Positions 17,437 through 25,740 are shown, counted from the stretch's first letter. The stretch is DNA of 54,175 bases from JBDRHL01 sp043816955 (GCA_043816955.1 JBDRHL010000052.1:1-54175), one strand, 5' to 3'. Notes: generated by a model from the letters alone, not told the origin. Made by a program: numbers and translations.

Positions 17437-19653
17437 TCAGCGTCTTCTATGAGGCGGTGTTTTTTGTGTACGGGGTTTGTTGCGGCGGTAGTGTTTACGT
17501 GTCCTGAGCTGATCGCGGGTAGTTACAAGAGGTTCGGCAGGGGCAAGAGTCAGCCGTCTGCTTGCTACGTGCACCGAGGCAATTGTTGCCTTAAGCGGCT
17601 GGCCGAGATGCACGCTTTTACCGGAGAAGACACCATAGATAGTTTGTGTTCGCTCGTTATATTTCCACTCGTCCAAGCCCAGCGCCTCGAGGGGTATAAG
17701 CCCTTCGATACCGAATCTTTGGCACTGAGCGAATACGCCGAAGTTTGCCAGGCCGGTAACAACACAGTCCAGCTCGTCACCGATTCTGCTGCTGAGCATC
17801 TGCAGGATCAGCACGGTTTTGAGCTCTTTCTCCGCATCTTCGGCGAGTTGTTCGGTAAAGCTGATGTGCCTACCGATCGGCTCAAGTTCGTGGACAGGTA
17901 AGACCTCTTCAAGACCAATCAGGTTCAGCTGCTGCTCGAGATAGCAGTGCAAAATCCTGTGAACGAGAAGATCGGCGTAACGTCGGATGGGGGATGTAAA
18001 GTGGCAATACTGTCGTGAAGCCAGTGCGAAGTGTCCGATGTCGAGCGGCGAGTACTCCGCCCGTTCCAGACTGCGCAGGACCATCATATTGACCGCAAAT
18101 GAATAAGGAGTTCCTTTCACCGCTTCGAGCAGGTCCTGCATAGCCCTTCGATCCAGTTGACGAGGGACTTTGAAGCCGCAAATCTGAACGAAACGCGACA
18201 CATTCTTCCTTGCGACGGCGTCCGGGTCGGGATGAATTCGCCGCATAAACGGCAGGTTAAACCGATCAAAAAGCGACGCGACCGCTTCATTTGCTTCAAC
18301 CATGAACATTTCAATTATCGTATGCGGATAGCTGTCATCGGCAGGGTGAGCGTCGCAAACCCGGCCTGCTTTGTCAAACACAAGCTCTATTTCGGGAAGC
18401 TCCAGGTGAAGCATGCCGTTCTTTGTGCGTCGCTGCTCGACAGCACGGGCAAGTGTCTCCATGTCCTTAAGAAGAGCGACGACTTCGCCGGGGTAGCCGC
18501 CTGCCTTTCCCCGCAGGATCCTGTCGGTCTCTTCATAAGTGAGTCTTGCCCTGGAGCAAATCACGCTGTTAGCAAAGTTGCGGTCAAGTACGTTGCCCTG
18601 ATCATCATAGGTAACGTACACGCTTTTTACAAAACGCTTCTGGTCGGGCTGCAGAGAGCATATTCCATTGCTCAATAGTTCCGGCAGCATGGGTATTGTT
18701 TTTCCCGGCAGGTAGACACTGTTGCCGCGATTGCGTGCCTCGGAGTCAAGCGGCGAACCCATTTCGATAAAGCTGCTCACGTCGGCGATATGAACGCCAA
18801 GCAGCCAGTTGTTGTCTCTGTCTCTGACCAGGCTGATAGCATCATCAAAATCCTTCGCATCGGGCGGATCGATGGTAATGACAGTCTCGGCTGTGATATT
18901 GTCTTTTCTGCCGGAAGAGGCAGCGTTAAATTTTTCAGCAGCATGGCGTGCCTGATCGAGACATTCATCATTAAATTCACCCGGCAACTGAAACTGCCGG
19001 ATTACCGAAGCAATTTCGCCGTCGTAGCAGCCCGCTCTACCGAGAACCTCTACAATGACACCCCTTGCCGGACTATTGCGGGTTGGGTAGCTAACGATTT
19101 CCACAACGACCTTGTCTTTGGCCTTTGCGTTTTTTGCAGTGATGTCTTCAACTACGATCGCATCCATTCCCTCCCTTCCATCCGGCTCAACAAACCAGAG
19201 TTTTTTTTCCTGTACCAATGTGCCGACAAAGCGGTTCCTGCCTCGCTGCAGAATTTCGATGATTTTCCCGGAAAGCTGCATTTGCCCCGCTTTTCTGCCG
19301 CGTTTAACAATCCGAGCTATAACGGTGTCACCGGTGATCGCATCAGCTATACCCCTGGGGGGGATGAACAGATCGCCGTGCGAATTGGGTTCCAGCGGAG
19401 TGACAAAACCAAAGCCTTTCGGATTCGAGCGAAATATGCCGGTAACACGATTGGGTATTGCAGGCAGGCTTATCAGATTGCCAGTGCCTATTACGACGCG
19501 TCCGGTTTGCCGAAGATCGGCGACTGCTTCCTTGAAACCGGAGTATTCAGCAGGGTCTATCTCCAGAGCATTGGCCAGAGCCCTTACCTTCAACGGCTTA
19601 TAGTCGCGCCTGCAGAGAACATTGAGCAGTTGTTTTTTGAGGATTTCTGACAT
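17437..19653 (-). CDS. rnr: Ribonuclease R
   Basis: 3'-to-5' processive exoribonuclease of the RNB family, degrading structured RNA, rRNA fragments and mRNA. In order, the 738 residues show an N-terminal winged helix (about 1-60), cold-shock domains (VTGIFRSNPKGFGFV near 70-85), the RNB catalytic core with TIDPPDAKDFDDAISL (Asp262, 265/268, 270, 271 region binding Mg2+), and a C-terminal S1 domain ending in a basic tail. The N-terminal winged helix and length favour RNase R over RNase II. No Shine-Dalgarno precedes the ATG. A -10-like TAGAAT and the short palindrome GTAGAAATTCTAC (19666-19678) lie just upstream. It follows the rpsT terminator, so it probably has its own promoter. Confidence 0.94.
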   Translation of the reverse strand: MSEILKKQLLNVLCRRDYKPLKVRALANALEIDPAEYSGFKEAVADLRQTGRVVIGTGNLISLPAIPNRVTGIFRSNPKGFGFVTPLEPNSHGDLFIPPRGIADAITGDTVIARIVKRGRKAGQMQLSGKIIEILQRGRNRFVGTLVQEKKLWFVEPDGREGMDAIVVEDITAKNAKAKDKVVVEIVSYPTRNSPARGVIVEVLGRAGCYDGEIASVIRQFQLPGEFNDECLDQARHAAEKFNAASSGRKDNITAETVITIDPPDAKDFDDAISLVRDRDNNWLLGVHIADVSSFIEMGSPLDSEARNRGNSVYLPGKTIPMLPELLSNGICSLQPDQKRFVKSVYVTYDDQGNVLDRNFANSVICSRARLTYEETDRILRGKAGGYPGEVVALLKDMETLARAVEQRRTKNGMLHLELPEIELVFDKAGRVCDAHPADDSYPHTIIEMFMVEANEAVASLFDRFNLPFMRRIHPDPDAVARKNVSRFVQICGFKVPRQLDRRAMQDLLEAVKGTPYSFAVNMMVLRSLERAEYSPLDIGHFALASRQYCHFTSPIRRYADLLVHRILHCYLEQQLNLIGLEEVLPVHELEPIGRHISFTEQLAEDAEKELKTVLILQMLSSRIGDELDCVVTGLANFGVFAQCQRFGIEGLIPLEALGLDEWKYNERTQTIYGVFSGKSVHLGQPLKATIASVHVASRRLTLAPAEPLVTTRDQLRTRKHYRRNKPRTQKTPPHRRR

Positions 19654-19683
19654 ATATTATCGGTCGTAGAAATTCTACCCAGC

Positions 19684-19718
19684 AAAAACGTCCAGTCGAT
19701 AAAACTATCGACCGGACG
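19684..19718 (-). terminator. Intrinsic terminator of rpsT
   Basis: On the minus strand a 13-base arm (19706-19718) pairs with a 13-base arm (19689-19701) across a four-base loop, with one mismatch, followed by TTTTTGCT. It lies 36 bases after the rpsT stop and matches the form of a strong rho-independent terminator. Confidence 0.85.
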
Positions 19719-19753
19719 CGTCTTTGAATTAAACGTGAAAAATCATGCTCAGA

Positions 19754-20029
19754 TCAGCTTTTTTGGGCTTTTGTAGCGTTTAATCGTCTTGCCAGTCTGG
19801 ATTTTCTGCGTGCCGCAGTGTTCTTGTGCATTGTGCTGGTCGCTGCAACTTTATCGAGTTTCCTTGCTACAATCCTGTACTGGTTTTGCGCTGCTGCAAC
19901 GTCGCCCGCTTCCAGTGCCTCTTCGAAATATCTGGTCTGGCTCTTAATCATGCTTTTCCGTGCACGATTAATTGCCCTACTTTTCAGATTCTGCCTGACT
20001 CTCTTTTTTGCCGATAACGAATGTGCCAC
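19754..20029 (-). CDS. rpsT: 30S ribosomal protein S20
   Basis: Primary 16S rRNA-binding protein of the small subunit. The 91 residues are highly basic and all-helical with the family pattern: AHSLSAKKRVRQNLKSRAIN at the N terminus and STMHKNTAARRKSRLARRLN near the C terminus. The start is GTG, set by AGGAG (20036-20040 in plus coordinates) six to seven bases upstream. A rare start codon on rpsT recalls E. coli, where a UUG start takes part in autoregulation; whether that applies here is not shown. The gene ends at a strong terminator. Confidence 0.96.
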   Translation of the reverse strand: MAHSLSAKKRVRQNLKSRAINRARKSMIKSQTRYFEEALEAGDVAAAQNQYRIVARKLDKVAATSTMHKNTAARRKSRLARRLNATKAQKS

Positions 20030-20070
20030 AACCGTCTCCTGAAAACTTCACTCTAAAAACTGTATGATAA

Positions 20071-21495
20071 TCAACTTTCTGCGTTTTGTCTACCATTGTT
20101 TCGCAGTCTTTCAATTCGCCGGCTTACGTCTTTGAAGCCGAAATCTATCTGTGCGAGCCTGCGATAAAGTTCTATTGCCGAATCCATATCGCCTTTCTGC
20201 TCATAGCACCTGGCAAGATTATATCGCAATTCCTTGGCGAGATCGTCATCCTTAATTTCGTACTGGTCTACTGCCTGGGTAAAGACGTCGATTGCATCAT
20301 TAAGCCAGGCCTTCATAATAAAACAGATGCCGATTTTTTCCATCGCCAGGAACCGATTGTGAGGATCTTTTCTGGCTTCCTGAAGAAGGGGTATCGCCTC
20401 ATCAAAAAGCTTGTTTCGCATATAACAAAGCCCAAGCTCATACTTAAGTCGAGCATCTGTGGGATAATGTTCCACACAAAGTCTGTAGTGCTCCAGTTCG
20501 GCCTTATGCAACTGAGTGACCAGATCGGCTACCCGCTGCTTTGCTTCCATGTTCCCGGGCTCACTTTCAACCGCTTCGCGAGCCTGTCTAATTTTTCGGC
20601 GTACCTGCTTTAGCTGTATCTGTCCCTGGTGCCGTTTGAATGTAAAATCATGATTTTTCAGGTATGATTTTTCCAGCAGGTCCAGCGCCTCGCCTGCGGC
20701 CGGGTCGGTTTCCATATCCGACAGGGCAGAAGCAAGATTCAGAATCTTTGTCGTATTGCTCGGATCTTCAGCCAGTTTTTGCCTGGCTTGTTCGACAGCG
20801 TCGGTACGAAACTGTTCGGTTTTTACAATGCGCTGCTGATCGTGGAGCTTTCGCTGCTGTTCCTGGTTTTTCAATGAATCGCGAAAATCGCCGTATTTGC
20901 CTTTCTGGGCATATTTGCCCTTCTGGACGGCAAGCTGTGCTGATAAATCTCTCACATCATCGGCAAGGCTGCCGTCATCCGGTTTCAGTTTTACCGCCCA
21001 GCGACAGGCAGCGATGGCCTTGGAAAAAAGCTCTAAAGCGGCGTAACTGTCCCGCAAAAGGAGAAAGGCAGGCAATGATGGTTTGTCTGATGTGCGGTTG
21101 GCCTCAAAGATAAGATCGGCAATCCATTCGGCAGTGCGTTTATATCCTCCCGCAACGGCGGCTTTCAACATTGCTTCGGCATAGGCAAGATTGTCAGGGT
21201 CCTTTGCCAGGAGATATTCGGCATTGAGCATCTGCTCAAGAGGAGTTTTGCTCCGCGAAAACTTAACCTTTTCAACCATCGAAGGCTTTTTGCCTCCTTT
21301 GCCGTGGCGGATCAGAGCCATGTGTCTCAAGGGCCCATGGCCCTCAACAAGAGCGTCCGGAGACAGGCGCAGACCTTCCAGATACATTTCAATCGCATAG
21401 TCGAAATTGTCCGTTACAGCCACTTCCGCCGCTCGCTCAAAGAAAGCTATTGCTTTGGAAAGTGCTGTTTCGCTGTCAATATCTGTCCTGCTCAT
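20071..21495 (-). CDS. TPR-repeat protein of unknown function
   Basis: A 474-residue soluble protein dominated by tetratricopeptide-like helical pairs. The N terminus has one TPR (ALSKAIAFFERAAEVAVTDN, then FDYAIEMYLEGLRLSPDA). A charged middle section of about residues 190-240 is rich in Lys, Gln and Arg. At least three TPRs follow near the C terminus (KYELGLCYMRNKLFDEAIPL; MEKIGICFIMKAWLNDAIDV; RYNLARCYEQKGDMDSAIEL). No signal peptide or catalytic motif is seen. ATG at 21495 is preferred to an in-frame GTG three codons earlier. It ends 41 bases before rpsT and may be transcribed with it. Conserved TPR proteins beside housekeeping genes are common in this group; function cannot be assigned. 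Confidence 0.85.
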   Translation of the reverse strand: MSRTDIDSETALSKAIAFFERAAEVAVTDNFDYAIEMYLEGLRLSPDALVEGHGPLRHMALIRHGKGGKKPSMVEKVKFSRSKTPLEQMLNAEYLLAKDPDNLAYAEAMLKAAVAGGYKRTAEWIADLIFEANRTSDKPSLPAFLLLRDSYAALELFSKAIAACRWAVKLKPDDGSLADDVRDLSAQLAVQKGKYAQKGKYGDFRDSLKNQEQQRKLHDQQRIVKTEQFRTDAVEQARQKLAEDPSNTTKILNLASALSDMETDPAAGEALDLLEKSYLKNHDFTFKRHQGQIQLKQVRRKIRQAREAVESEPGNMEAKQRVADLVTQLHKAELEHYRLCVEHYPTDARLKYELGLCYMRNKLFDEAIPLLQEARKDPHNRFLAMEKIGICFIMKAWLNDAIDVFTQAVDQYEIKDDDLAKELRYNLARCYEQKGDMDSAIELYRRLAQIDFGFKDVSRRIERLRNNGRQNAES

Positions 21496-21665
21496 AATTA
21501 CCACTCTGAGGGTGAAAAAACAGTATATATCCTACTTTCGCAGGCTGGTTTGTCAACAGCTAAATCACCGTCTGCAGCACTTCGATTCAACCTGCAGGCT
21601 GTTATTTCTGCTGCGAAAAAATACTTGCCGACTGTCAAGAAAAAGAGCCGGGTGCTGCCTGGCAA

Positions 21666-22538
21666 TCAGCCCCATACACCGGTAAAGACCTCTTCTGCAG
21701 GGCCGGTCATATACACGCAGTTATCGTTCCGGCACCAGTTCAGGGACAAATCGCCTCCTGGAAGATGAGCCGCTACCGCCCGTTCGCAACGGCCGGTCAG
21801 AACCGCTGCTACGCAGCATGCACATGCCCCCGTGCCGCAGGCCAGCGTTATACCACTGCCTCGTTCCCATGTCAACATTGTAAACTCATTTAGCCCATCG
21901 ACACGAACAAAATGAACGTTTACTCGTTCAGGGAAAAGCCTGTGATTCTCTATCGCAGGTCCCAGCCTTGCCAGATCAATTTCACTGAGGTTTTCCCGGA
22001 AAAACACCGCATGCGGGTTACCCATTGACACACATGTCATTACAAACCTGCCGCTGTCAACTTCGATTGTTTTGTCAATGACTGTTTCTGCATCCATTGC
22101 CACAGGAATTTCATCGGCCCGCAGAATCGGCTGACCCATGTTAACACAGACGCTTTTGACCTTGTTGCGGTCATCAATATCCAGTCCAACCGTCAGGATG
22201 CCATTGCCAGTTTCAATGCGCAATGACGAATCGAATGTTACCCGGCCGGGGACGCGGAATTGACCGCCCGGTTCAGCCAGGTTGTGCTCATAGGTATATT
22301 TGGCAACACATCGAATTCCGTTGCCGCACATCCGGGCCTCAGAGCCGTCGGCATTGAACATCCGCATTCGCACATCCGCTATCGCCGAAGGACATATCAA
22401 TATCAGACCATCTGCACCGATTCCTCTGTGCCGGTCGCTGACAACGGGTGCAAGAACAGCGGGGTCCTCAACCGTCTCTTCGAAACAGTTGACATAGACA
22501 TAGTCATTGCCTATGCCGTGCATTTTCGTAAACCGCAT
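21666..22538 (-). CDS. dapF: Diaminopimelate epimerase
   Basis: PLP-independent epimerase that makes meso-diaminopimelate for lysine and peptidoglycan. Both catalytic cysteines are visible: Cys71 in MCGNGIRC and Cys234 in LACGTGACA. The N-terminal KMHGIGNDYVYV and SDRHRGIGADGLI blocks are typical. The 290-residue length is normal. AGGGAG sits seven bases before the ATG but lies in the 3' arm of a stable hairpin. The partner decarboxylase lysA is in the same window at 46-47 kb but not linked. Presence of both enzymes implies a DAP-type cell wall or at least DAP-route lysine. Confidence 0.95.
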   Translation of the reverse strand: MRFTKMHGIGNDYVYVNCFEETVEDPAVLAPVVSDRHRGIGADGLILICPSAIADVRMRMFNADGSEARMCGNGIRCVAKYTYEHNLAEPGGQFRVPGRVTFDSSLRIETGNGILTVGLDIDDRNKVKSVCVNMGQPILRADEIPVAMDAETVIDKTIEVDSGRFVMTCVSMGNPHAVFFRENLSEIDLARLGPAIENHRLFPERVNVHFVRVDGLNEFTMLTWERGSGITLACGTGACACCVAAVLTGRCERAVAAHLPGGDLSLNWCRNDNCVYMTGPAEEVFTGVWG

Positions 22539-22542
22539 GGAA

Positions 22543-22562
22543 GTCTCCCTGAATCAGGAGAC
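22543..22562 (-). promoter_or_regulatory. Hairpin covering the dapF ribosome binding site
   Basis: On the minus strand GTCTCCTGA pairs with TCAGGGAGAC, nine base pairs with one bulged base and almost no loop. The AGGGAG that serves as the dapF Shine-Dalgarno is inside the 3' arm. Candidate promoters lie upstream (TTGCTT-16-TATACT near 22566-22595 and TTCAAA-16-GATAAT at 22675-22702). The rest of the 233-base gap to the sigma gene shows nothing recognisable. Confidence 0.45.
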
Positions 22563-22771
22563 AAGTATAATCTTCAACAGACAAAAAGCAAGCTTATTGA
22601 GTAAAAGCCATGGTCTGACAAACCCGGCAAACGGTCGGCGGGCGACGATAACGTTGCTGCAGGTGAGCGAGGCAATTATCCTAGATGTTTCAGCGGTTTG
22701 AAGGAACGCAAGTCGACGCGGCGGCGGCTCGATACAGATGATGAGGTACTCGAATAAAGCGGTCAAATAAA

Positions 22772-23554
22772 CTATAGCGGCATCGTGAATTCTTTCTTGC
22801 GGGTGTTGAGTTGTGCCTTGAGCCTTGCAATTATTGAAGAGTGCATCTGCGAGACCCTGGATTCGGACAGATCGAGAGTTGCACCAATTTCCTTCATTGT
22901 CATTTCTTCATAGTAGTACAGCACAACAATCAGCCTTTCGGCTCGCGTCAAACCTTTTGTAAGGAGATTTTTAACATCCCGCTTCTGGGCCTCTATCTCG
23001 GGGTCCTGGCTTTTTCTGTCCTCGATTATGTCTATTTCTCGGATCTCTTTATCCGCGTCCGAATCGGCGTACTTGTTATTAAGAGAGATCAGTCCAATGG
23101 CGTTGGCATCTCGCTGGAGACGTCGAAATTCCTCAAGGTCAAGGTCCAACTCCCTGGCGGTTTCCTTATCTGTCGGAAGCCTTCCCAGATGGGCCGCCAA
23201 GACTCTCGTAGCTCTTTCAAGCTGATGAGCGCGAGCGCGAACCAGCCTTGGCACCCAGTCCATGTTTCGCAGTTCGTCAAGGATAGCGCCCCTTACTCGC
23301 GGAGCACAGTAAGTTTCGAACTTGACGCCTCTGTGCGGATCATAGGCATCAATAGCATCCATCAAGCCGAAGATTCCGGCACTTATTAAGTCATCGAGCT
23401 CGACTTTGTCCGGAAGCTTGGAATAGATACGCTCTGCGGTATACTTTACCAATGGAAGGTAATGCTCCATCAGCCTGTTGCGGCAATCTTCGCTGCGGGT
23501 CTCGAAAAATTCCTCCCATAGTTGTGATATGTTAGCACTTTGTGCGGTTTTCAT
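22772..23554 (-). CDS. fliA: RNA polymerase sigma factor, FliA/WhiG (sigma-28) type
   Basis: Alternative sigma factor of the sigma-28 group, which reads flagellar and motility genes or, in actinomycetes, sporulation genes. Region 2 is seen in ERIYSKLPDKVELDDLISAG and FGLMDAIDAYDPHRGVKFET, followed by the group signature CAPRVRGAILDELR and DWVPR. Region 4 ends with the helix-turn-helix MTMKEIGATLDLSESRVSQM. The start is ATG at 23554 because GGAGG lies exactly eight bases upstream; the frame is open further upstream but without a better site. This gives 260 residues, normal for FliA. It follows flhG by 146 bases. No FlgM anti-sigma gene was recognised nearby. Confidence 0.92.
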   Translation of the reverse strand: MKTAQSANISQLWEEFFETRSEDCRNRLMEHYLPLVKYTAERIYSKLPDKVELDDLISAGIFGLMDAIDAYDPHRGVKFETYCAPRVRGAILDELRNMDWVPRLVRARAHQLERATRVLAAHLGRLPTDKETARELDLDLEEFRRLQRDANAIGLISLNNKYADSDADKEIREIDIIEDRKSQDPEIEAQKRDVKNLLTKGLTRAERLIVVLYYYEEMTMKEIGATLDLSESRVSQMHSSIIARLKAQLNTRKKEFTMPL

Positions 23555-23624
23555 CGAACAAACCTCCATGCTGCTGCTTGTCAATCTCCATAAATCAGAT
23601 TCAGGTCCTATAAAACGGCCATTT

Positions 23625-23683
23625 ACCGATGTTTCTCGGCGGTGCTGGTGAAAAAACGCTGTTGTTAATACCAGCACATCGGT
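23625..23683 (-). promoter_or_regulatory. Nested inverted repeat between flhG and the sigma-28 gene
   Basis: GTGCTGGT (23642-23649) and ACCAGCAC (23670-23677) form an eight-pair stem around a 20-base loop. Directly outside, ACCGAT (23625-23630) pairs with ATCGGT (23678-23683), with an 11-base bulge on one side. It lies upstream of the sigma gene and lacks a U-tract, so it is more likely a leader or processing structure than a terminator. Confidence 0.5.
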
Positions 23684-23700
23684 CATTCAATAACAGTACT

Positions 23701-24549
23701 TTAGAAAAACCAGTTAACGACCTTTGCCATGAATCCTTTTTTGTTATCGGGTGTTACATTGGTGCGTGAAAGTCGCGAAGCCATAGCAATAAACGCCGAA
23801 GAAGCTGCCGAGCGCGGATATTCAATCACTACGGGTCTTCGCCTGCGAACCGCTGATCTTAGTTTTTCGTCCTGAAGAACGGTGCCGGCCTCGTAAATAT
23901 CTGTATTGAGAAAATGCCTTGCTACGGTGGCGATCTGTTTGTGCACTTTTTTGCCTTCCTCCATCGAATAGGCCATATTTACCACCAGACTTATACGGCC
24001 CAGAAAATCATTGTTCACCAGCACCTTGATCATTGAATAGGCATCTGTCATGGCTGTAGGCTCGGGGGTTGTTACGACTATAGCGTTGTCGCAGGCAAGA
24101 CAGAAGCCCACCACCTTTTTGTCTATTCCCGCGCCTGTGTCGATAATTATAGTGTCGCAATCGCTCTCCAACTGTTCGAATTCATTTATCAGCCGCTGAT
24201 GCTGAAACTGATTCAGGTTTGCGATGCTTTCCAGGCCTGATACTCCGCAGATAACTTCCATGCCGTTCAGCCCGACATGGGTGATCTCTTTGATGGTGCG
24301 CACACCGCTGATTATATGTGAAATGTTATACTTGCTTTTGATATTCATCAGGATGTCAAGATTTCCGGTTGAAAGGTCTGCATCGATCAGCACGATCCGC
24401 TTGCCGGCAGAAGCAAGGCATATCGCAAGGTTTAGCGCGATATTGCTTTTCCCCACACCGCCCTTGCCGCTTGTTACCGCAAGTACGATTGCCTTGGACG
24501 GCTGATTCTGCACCATCATGCCAAGGGGCAAAACACTGTTGTTCGGCAT
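23701..24549 (-). CDS. flhG: MinD-like ATPase, FlhG/FleN type
   Basis: Deviant Walker ATPase of the ParA/MinD superfamily. The P-loop is TSGKGGVGKSNIALNLA (about residues 26-42), the switch motif VLIDADLSTGNLDI follows, and IIIDTGAGIDKKVV contains Walker B. FlhG sets flagellar number and position with the SRP-like GTPase FlhF; the protein is also called YlxH or FleN. Length 282 fits FlhG. The C-terminal residues VVNWFF are aromatic and could help membrane binding, as in MinD relatives. AGGGA precedes the ATG. The FlhG call rather than MinD or ParA rests mainly on the adjacent sigma-28 and FlgB-like genes. FlhF is not in the window. Confidence 0.82.
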   Translation of the reverse strand: MPNNSVLPLGMMVQNQPSKAIVLAVTSGKGGVGKSNIALNLAICLASAGKRIVLIDADLSTGNLDILMNIKSKYNISHIISGVRTIKEITHVGLNGMEVICGVSGLESIANLNQFQHQRLINEFEQLESDCDTIIIDTGAGIDKKVVGFCLACDNAIVVTTPEPTAMTDAYSMIKVLVNNDFLGRISLVVNMAYSMEEGKKVHKQIATVARHFLNTDIYEAGTVLQDEKLRSAVRRRRPVVIEYPRSAASSAFIAMASRLSRTNVTPDNKKGFMAKVVNWFF

Positions 24550-24603
24550 AGTTTTTCCCTGAAAATTCCAATACTTCAGGCGTCTGGTTGGCGCCGGCTG
24601 GCG

Positions 24604-25029
24604 CTAAAGCCGGGTTGTAAAAGCCGACATAACGCCATCCTTTGCTTTGAGCAGCTTAACAGCCAGCTGATAATTCAACAGATTTTCTGAAATCTTGCTC
24701 ACCTCAAAGACAATGTATTTGTTTATGTCTTTTTCAAGAAGCTCATTTGCGTATTGATCCAGTATCGGCTCGGCACTGAAAGAGCCGTCACATCCAAACT
24801 TGATGTTACCGGTATCACGCAGTAAAAGCCTCCTGGTGCGGCTATGTTCTTCAACCGCTTCACCGAGCACAGCGGCAAAATTTACATTGTCAAGGTCCTT
24901 CGGTTCAAACTCATCACCCCCGAAGCGGGTGATATTGTTGACGAGAAGCTCATGTCTCATCTCGGTAAAGCGTATTATCTTCAGAAGTACTTCTGTAACG
25001 TTGTCTGTAACAAGCCTTTGTGAAATCAT
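24604..25029 (-). CDS. Divergent FlgB-like flagellar rod protein
   Basis: A 141-residue protein with the length and layout of FlgB, the proximal rod subunit. The N-terminal helix ends in RHELLVNNITRFGGDEFEPK, aligned by eye to the FlgB block around NIANADTPGYKARD. It is followed by LDNVNFAAVLGEAV, matching the usual D(I/L)DFxxxL segment. The C-terminal helix ISENLLNYQLAVKLLKAKDG resembles FlgB's final FAENxLxYQxxLxxL. The ADTPGY core is not conserved, so the fit is partial. ATG at 25029 has AAGGG upstream. Its position directly upstream of flhG and sigma-28 supports a flagellar origin. It may be a rapidly evolving rod protein or a protein reused for another task. Confidence 0.5.
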   Translation of the reverse strand: MISQRLVTDNVTEVLLKIIRFTEMRHELLVNNITRFGGDEFEPKDLDNVNFAAVLGEAVEEHSRTRRLLLRDTGNIKFGCDGSFSAEPILDQYANELLEKDINKYIVFEVSKISENLLNYQLAVKLLKAKDGVMSAFTTRL

Positions 25030-25072
25030 AGCTGACCCTTCAATACCTGATATCTTATTTTGAAAACAGGAG

Positions 25073-25339
25073 TTACAAATTTTCCTCACGGTATGAATCT
25101 GCCTGATTATGGAGCTTACAGCGGTTTGTAAGGATAGGGGAAAGTCTGCTTTGCACGTGATGAAGCTTCTCGATCAATTTGCGGTGTCCGGCAGCGATTA
25201 TTAATGCTGTCTCCGGGGAACTGTCTGATGACAGTTGTTTTTGTTTTTCTGTCAGGCTGTATAACTGATGATAAAGATTGTGTTTCTGTCTGAGCAGGAA
25301 GGGCAGATCATAGCAGATTCTTTGTGCTTCAGGTCTCAT
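25073..25339 (-). CDS. Small helical protein, possibly a FlgN/FliT-like chaperone
   Basis: An 88-residue, mostly helical protein without a signal peptide. The pattern LRQKHNLYHQLYSLTEKQKQ followed by RKLIEKLHHVQSRLSPIL resembles the antiparallel helices of flagellar export chaperones such as FlgN, but no diagnostic motif is present. ATG at 25339 is set by GGGGAGGG about ten bases upstream. The gene lies 43 bases before the FlgB-like gene on the same strand and is surely co-transcribed. An anti-sigma role for the neighbouring sigma-28 is another possibility. Function is inferred from context alone. Confidence 0.4.
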   Translation of the reverse strand: MRPEAQRICYDLPFLLRQKHNLYHQLYSLTEKQKQLSSDSSPETALIIAAGHRKLIEKLHHVQSRLSPILTNRCKLHNQADSYREENL

Positions 25340-25483
25340 ACTTGCGGTCCCTCCCCTGACAATCCACCCCAGCCTTGTCGGCCTTGCACACGCGACGAGG
25401 CTAACATCCACTTGCTCGCTCTTTCAGTCATCCTTGACCTGTCAGGCATCATTACCATTTAACCAGCAAAAAAGAAGATTTGC

Positions 25484-25720
25484 TTATTTCTCCGTCCTGT
25501 TCAGAATTTTCTTAATTTCTGTGAGGCTCTTTGTCTTGCGAAGTTCCATAATCGCAGACAACCGCATGAAAACCGACTCGTCATATAGCCGATGACCGCC
25601 ATTGGTCCATTCAGATTCCTGAATCAGCCCCATGATTGTGTAATTGTGCAATGTTTGTCTGGAAAATGGGGTGTATTTGATAAGTTCGCCAATTCGATAA
25701 AGCTTTTTTGGGATTATCAT
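25484..25720 (-). CDS. Small MerR-family DNA-binding protein
   Basis: A 78-residue protein that is essentially only a MerR-type winged helix-turn-helix: LYRIGELIKYTPFSRQTLHN, then a wing with NGGHRLYDESVFMRL. No effector-binding domain follows, only a short helix ending SLTEIKKILNRTEK. This is like BldC and other stand-alone MerR-like domains. The start could be ATG 25720 or ATG 25738; 25720 places the HTH at the usual distance. Its promoter lies inside a 56-bp dyad, so autoregulation is likely. It is upstream of, and in the same direction as, the FlgN-like/FlgB-like/flhG/sigma-28 genes, with 145 bases between. Confidence 0.8.
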   Translation of the reverse strand: MIIPKKLYRIGELIKYTPFSRQTLHNYTIMGLIQESEWTNGGHRLYDESVFMRLSAIMELRKTKSLTEIKKILNRTEK

Positions 25721-25740
25721 ACCAGATTTCCCAGTCATAG

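Noticed and set aside
25073..25339. The 88-residue protein as an RsiG-type c-di-GMP-dependent anti-sigma
   Set aside because: The helical form and nearby sigma-28 are tempting, but the E(X)3S(X)2R(X)3Q(X)3D c-di-GMP motifs were looked for and not found.
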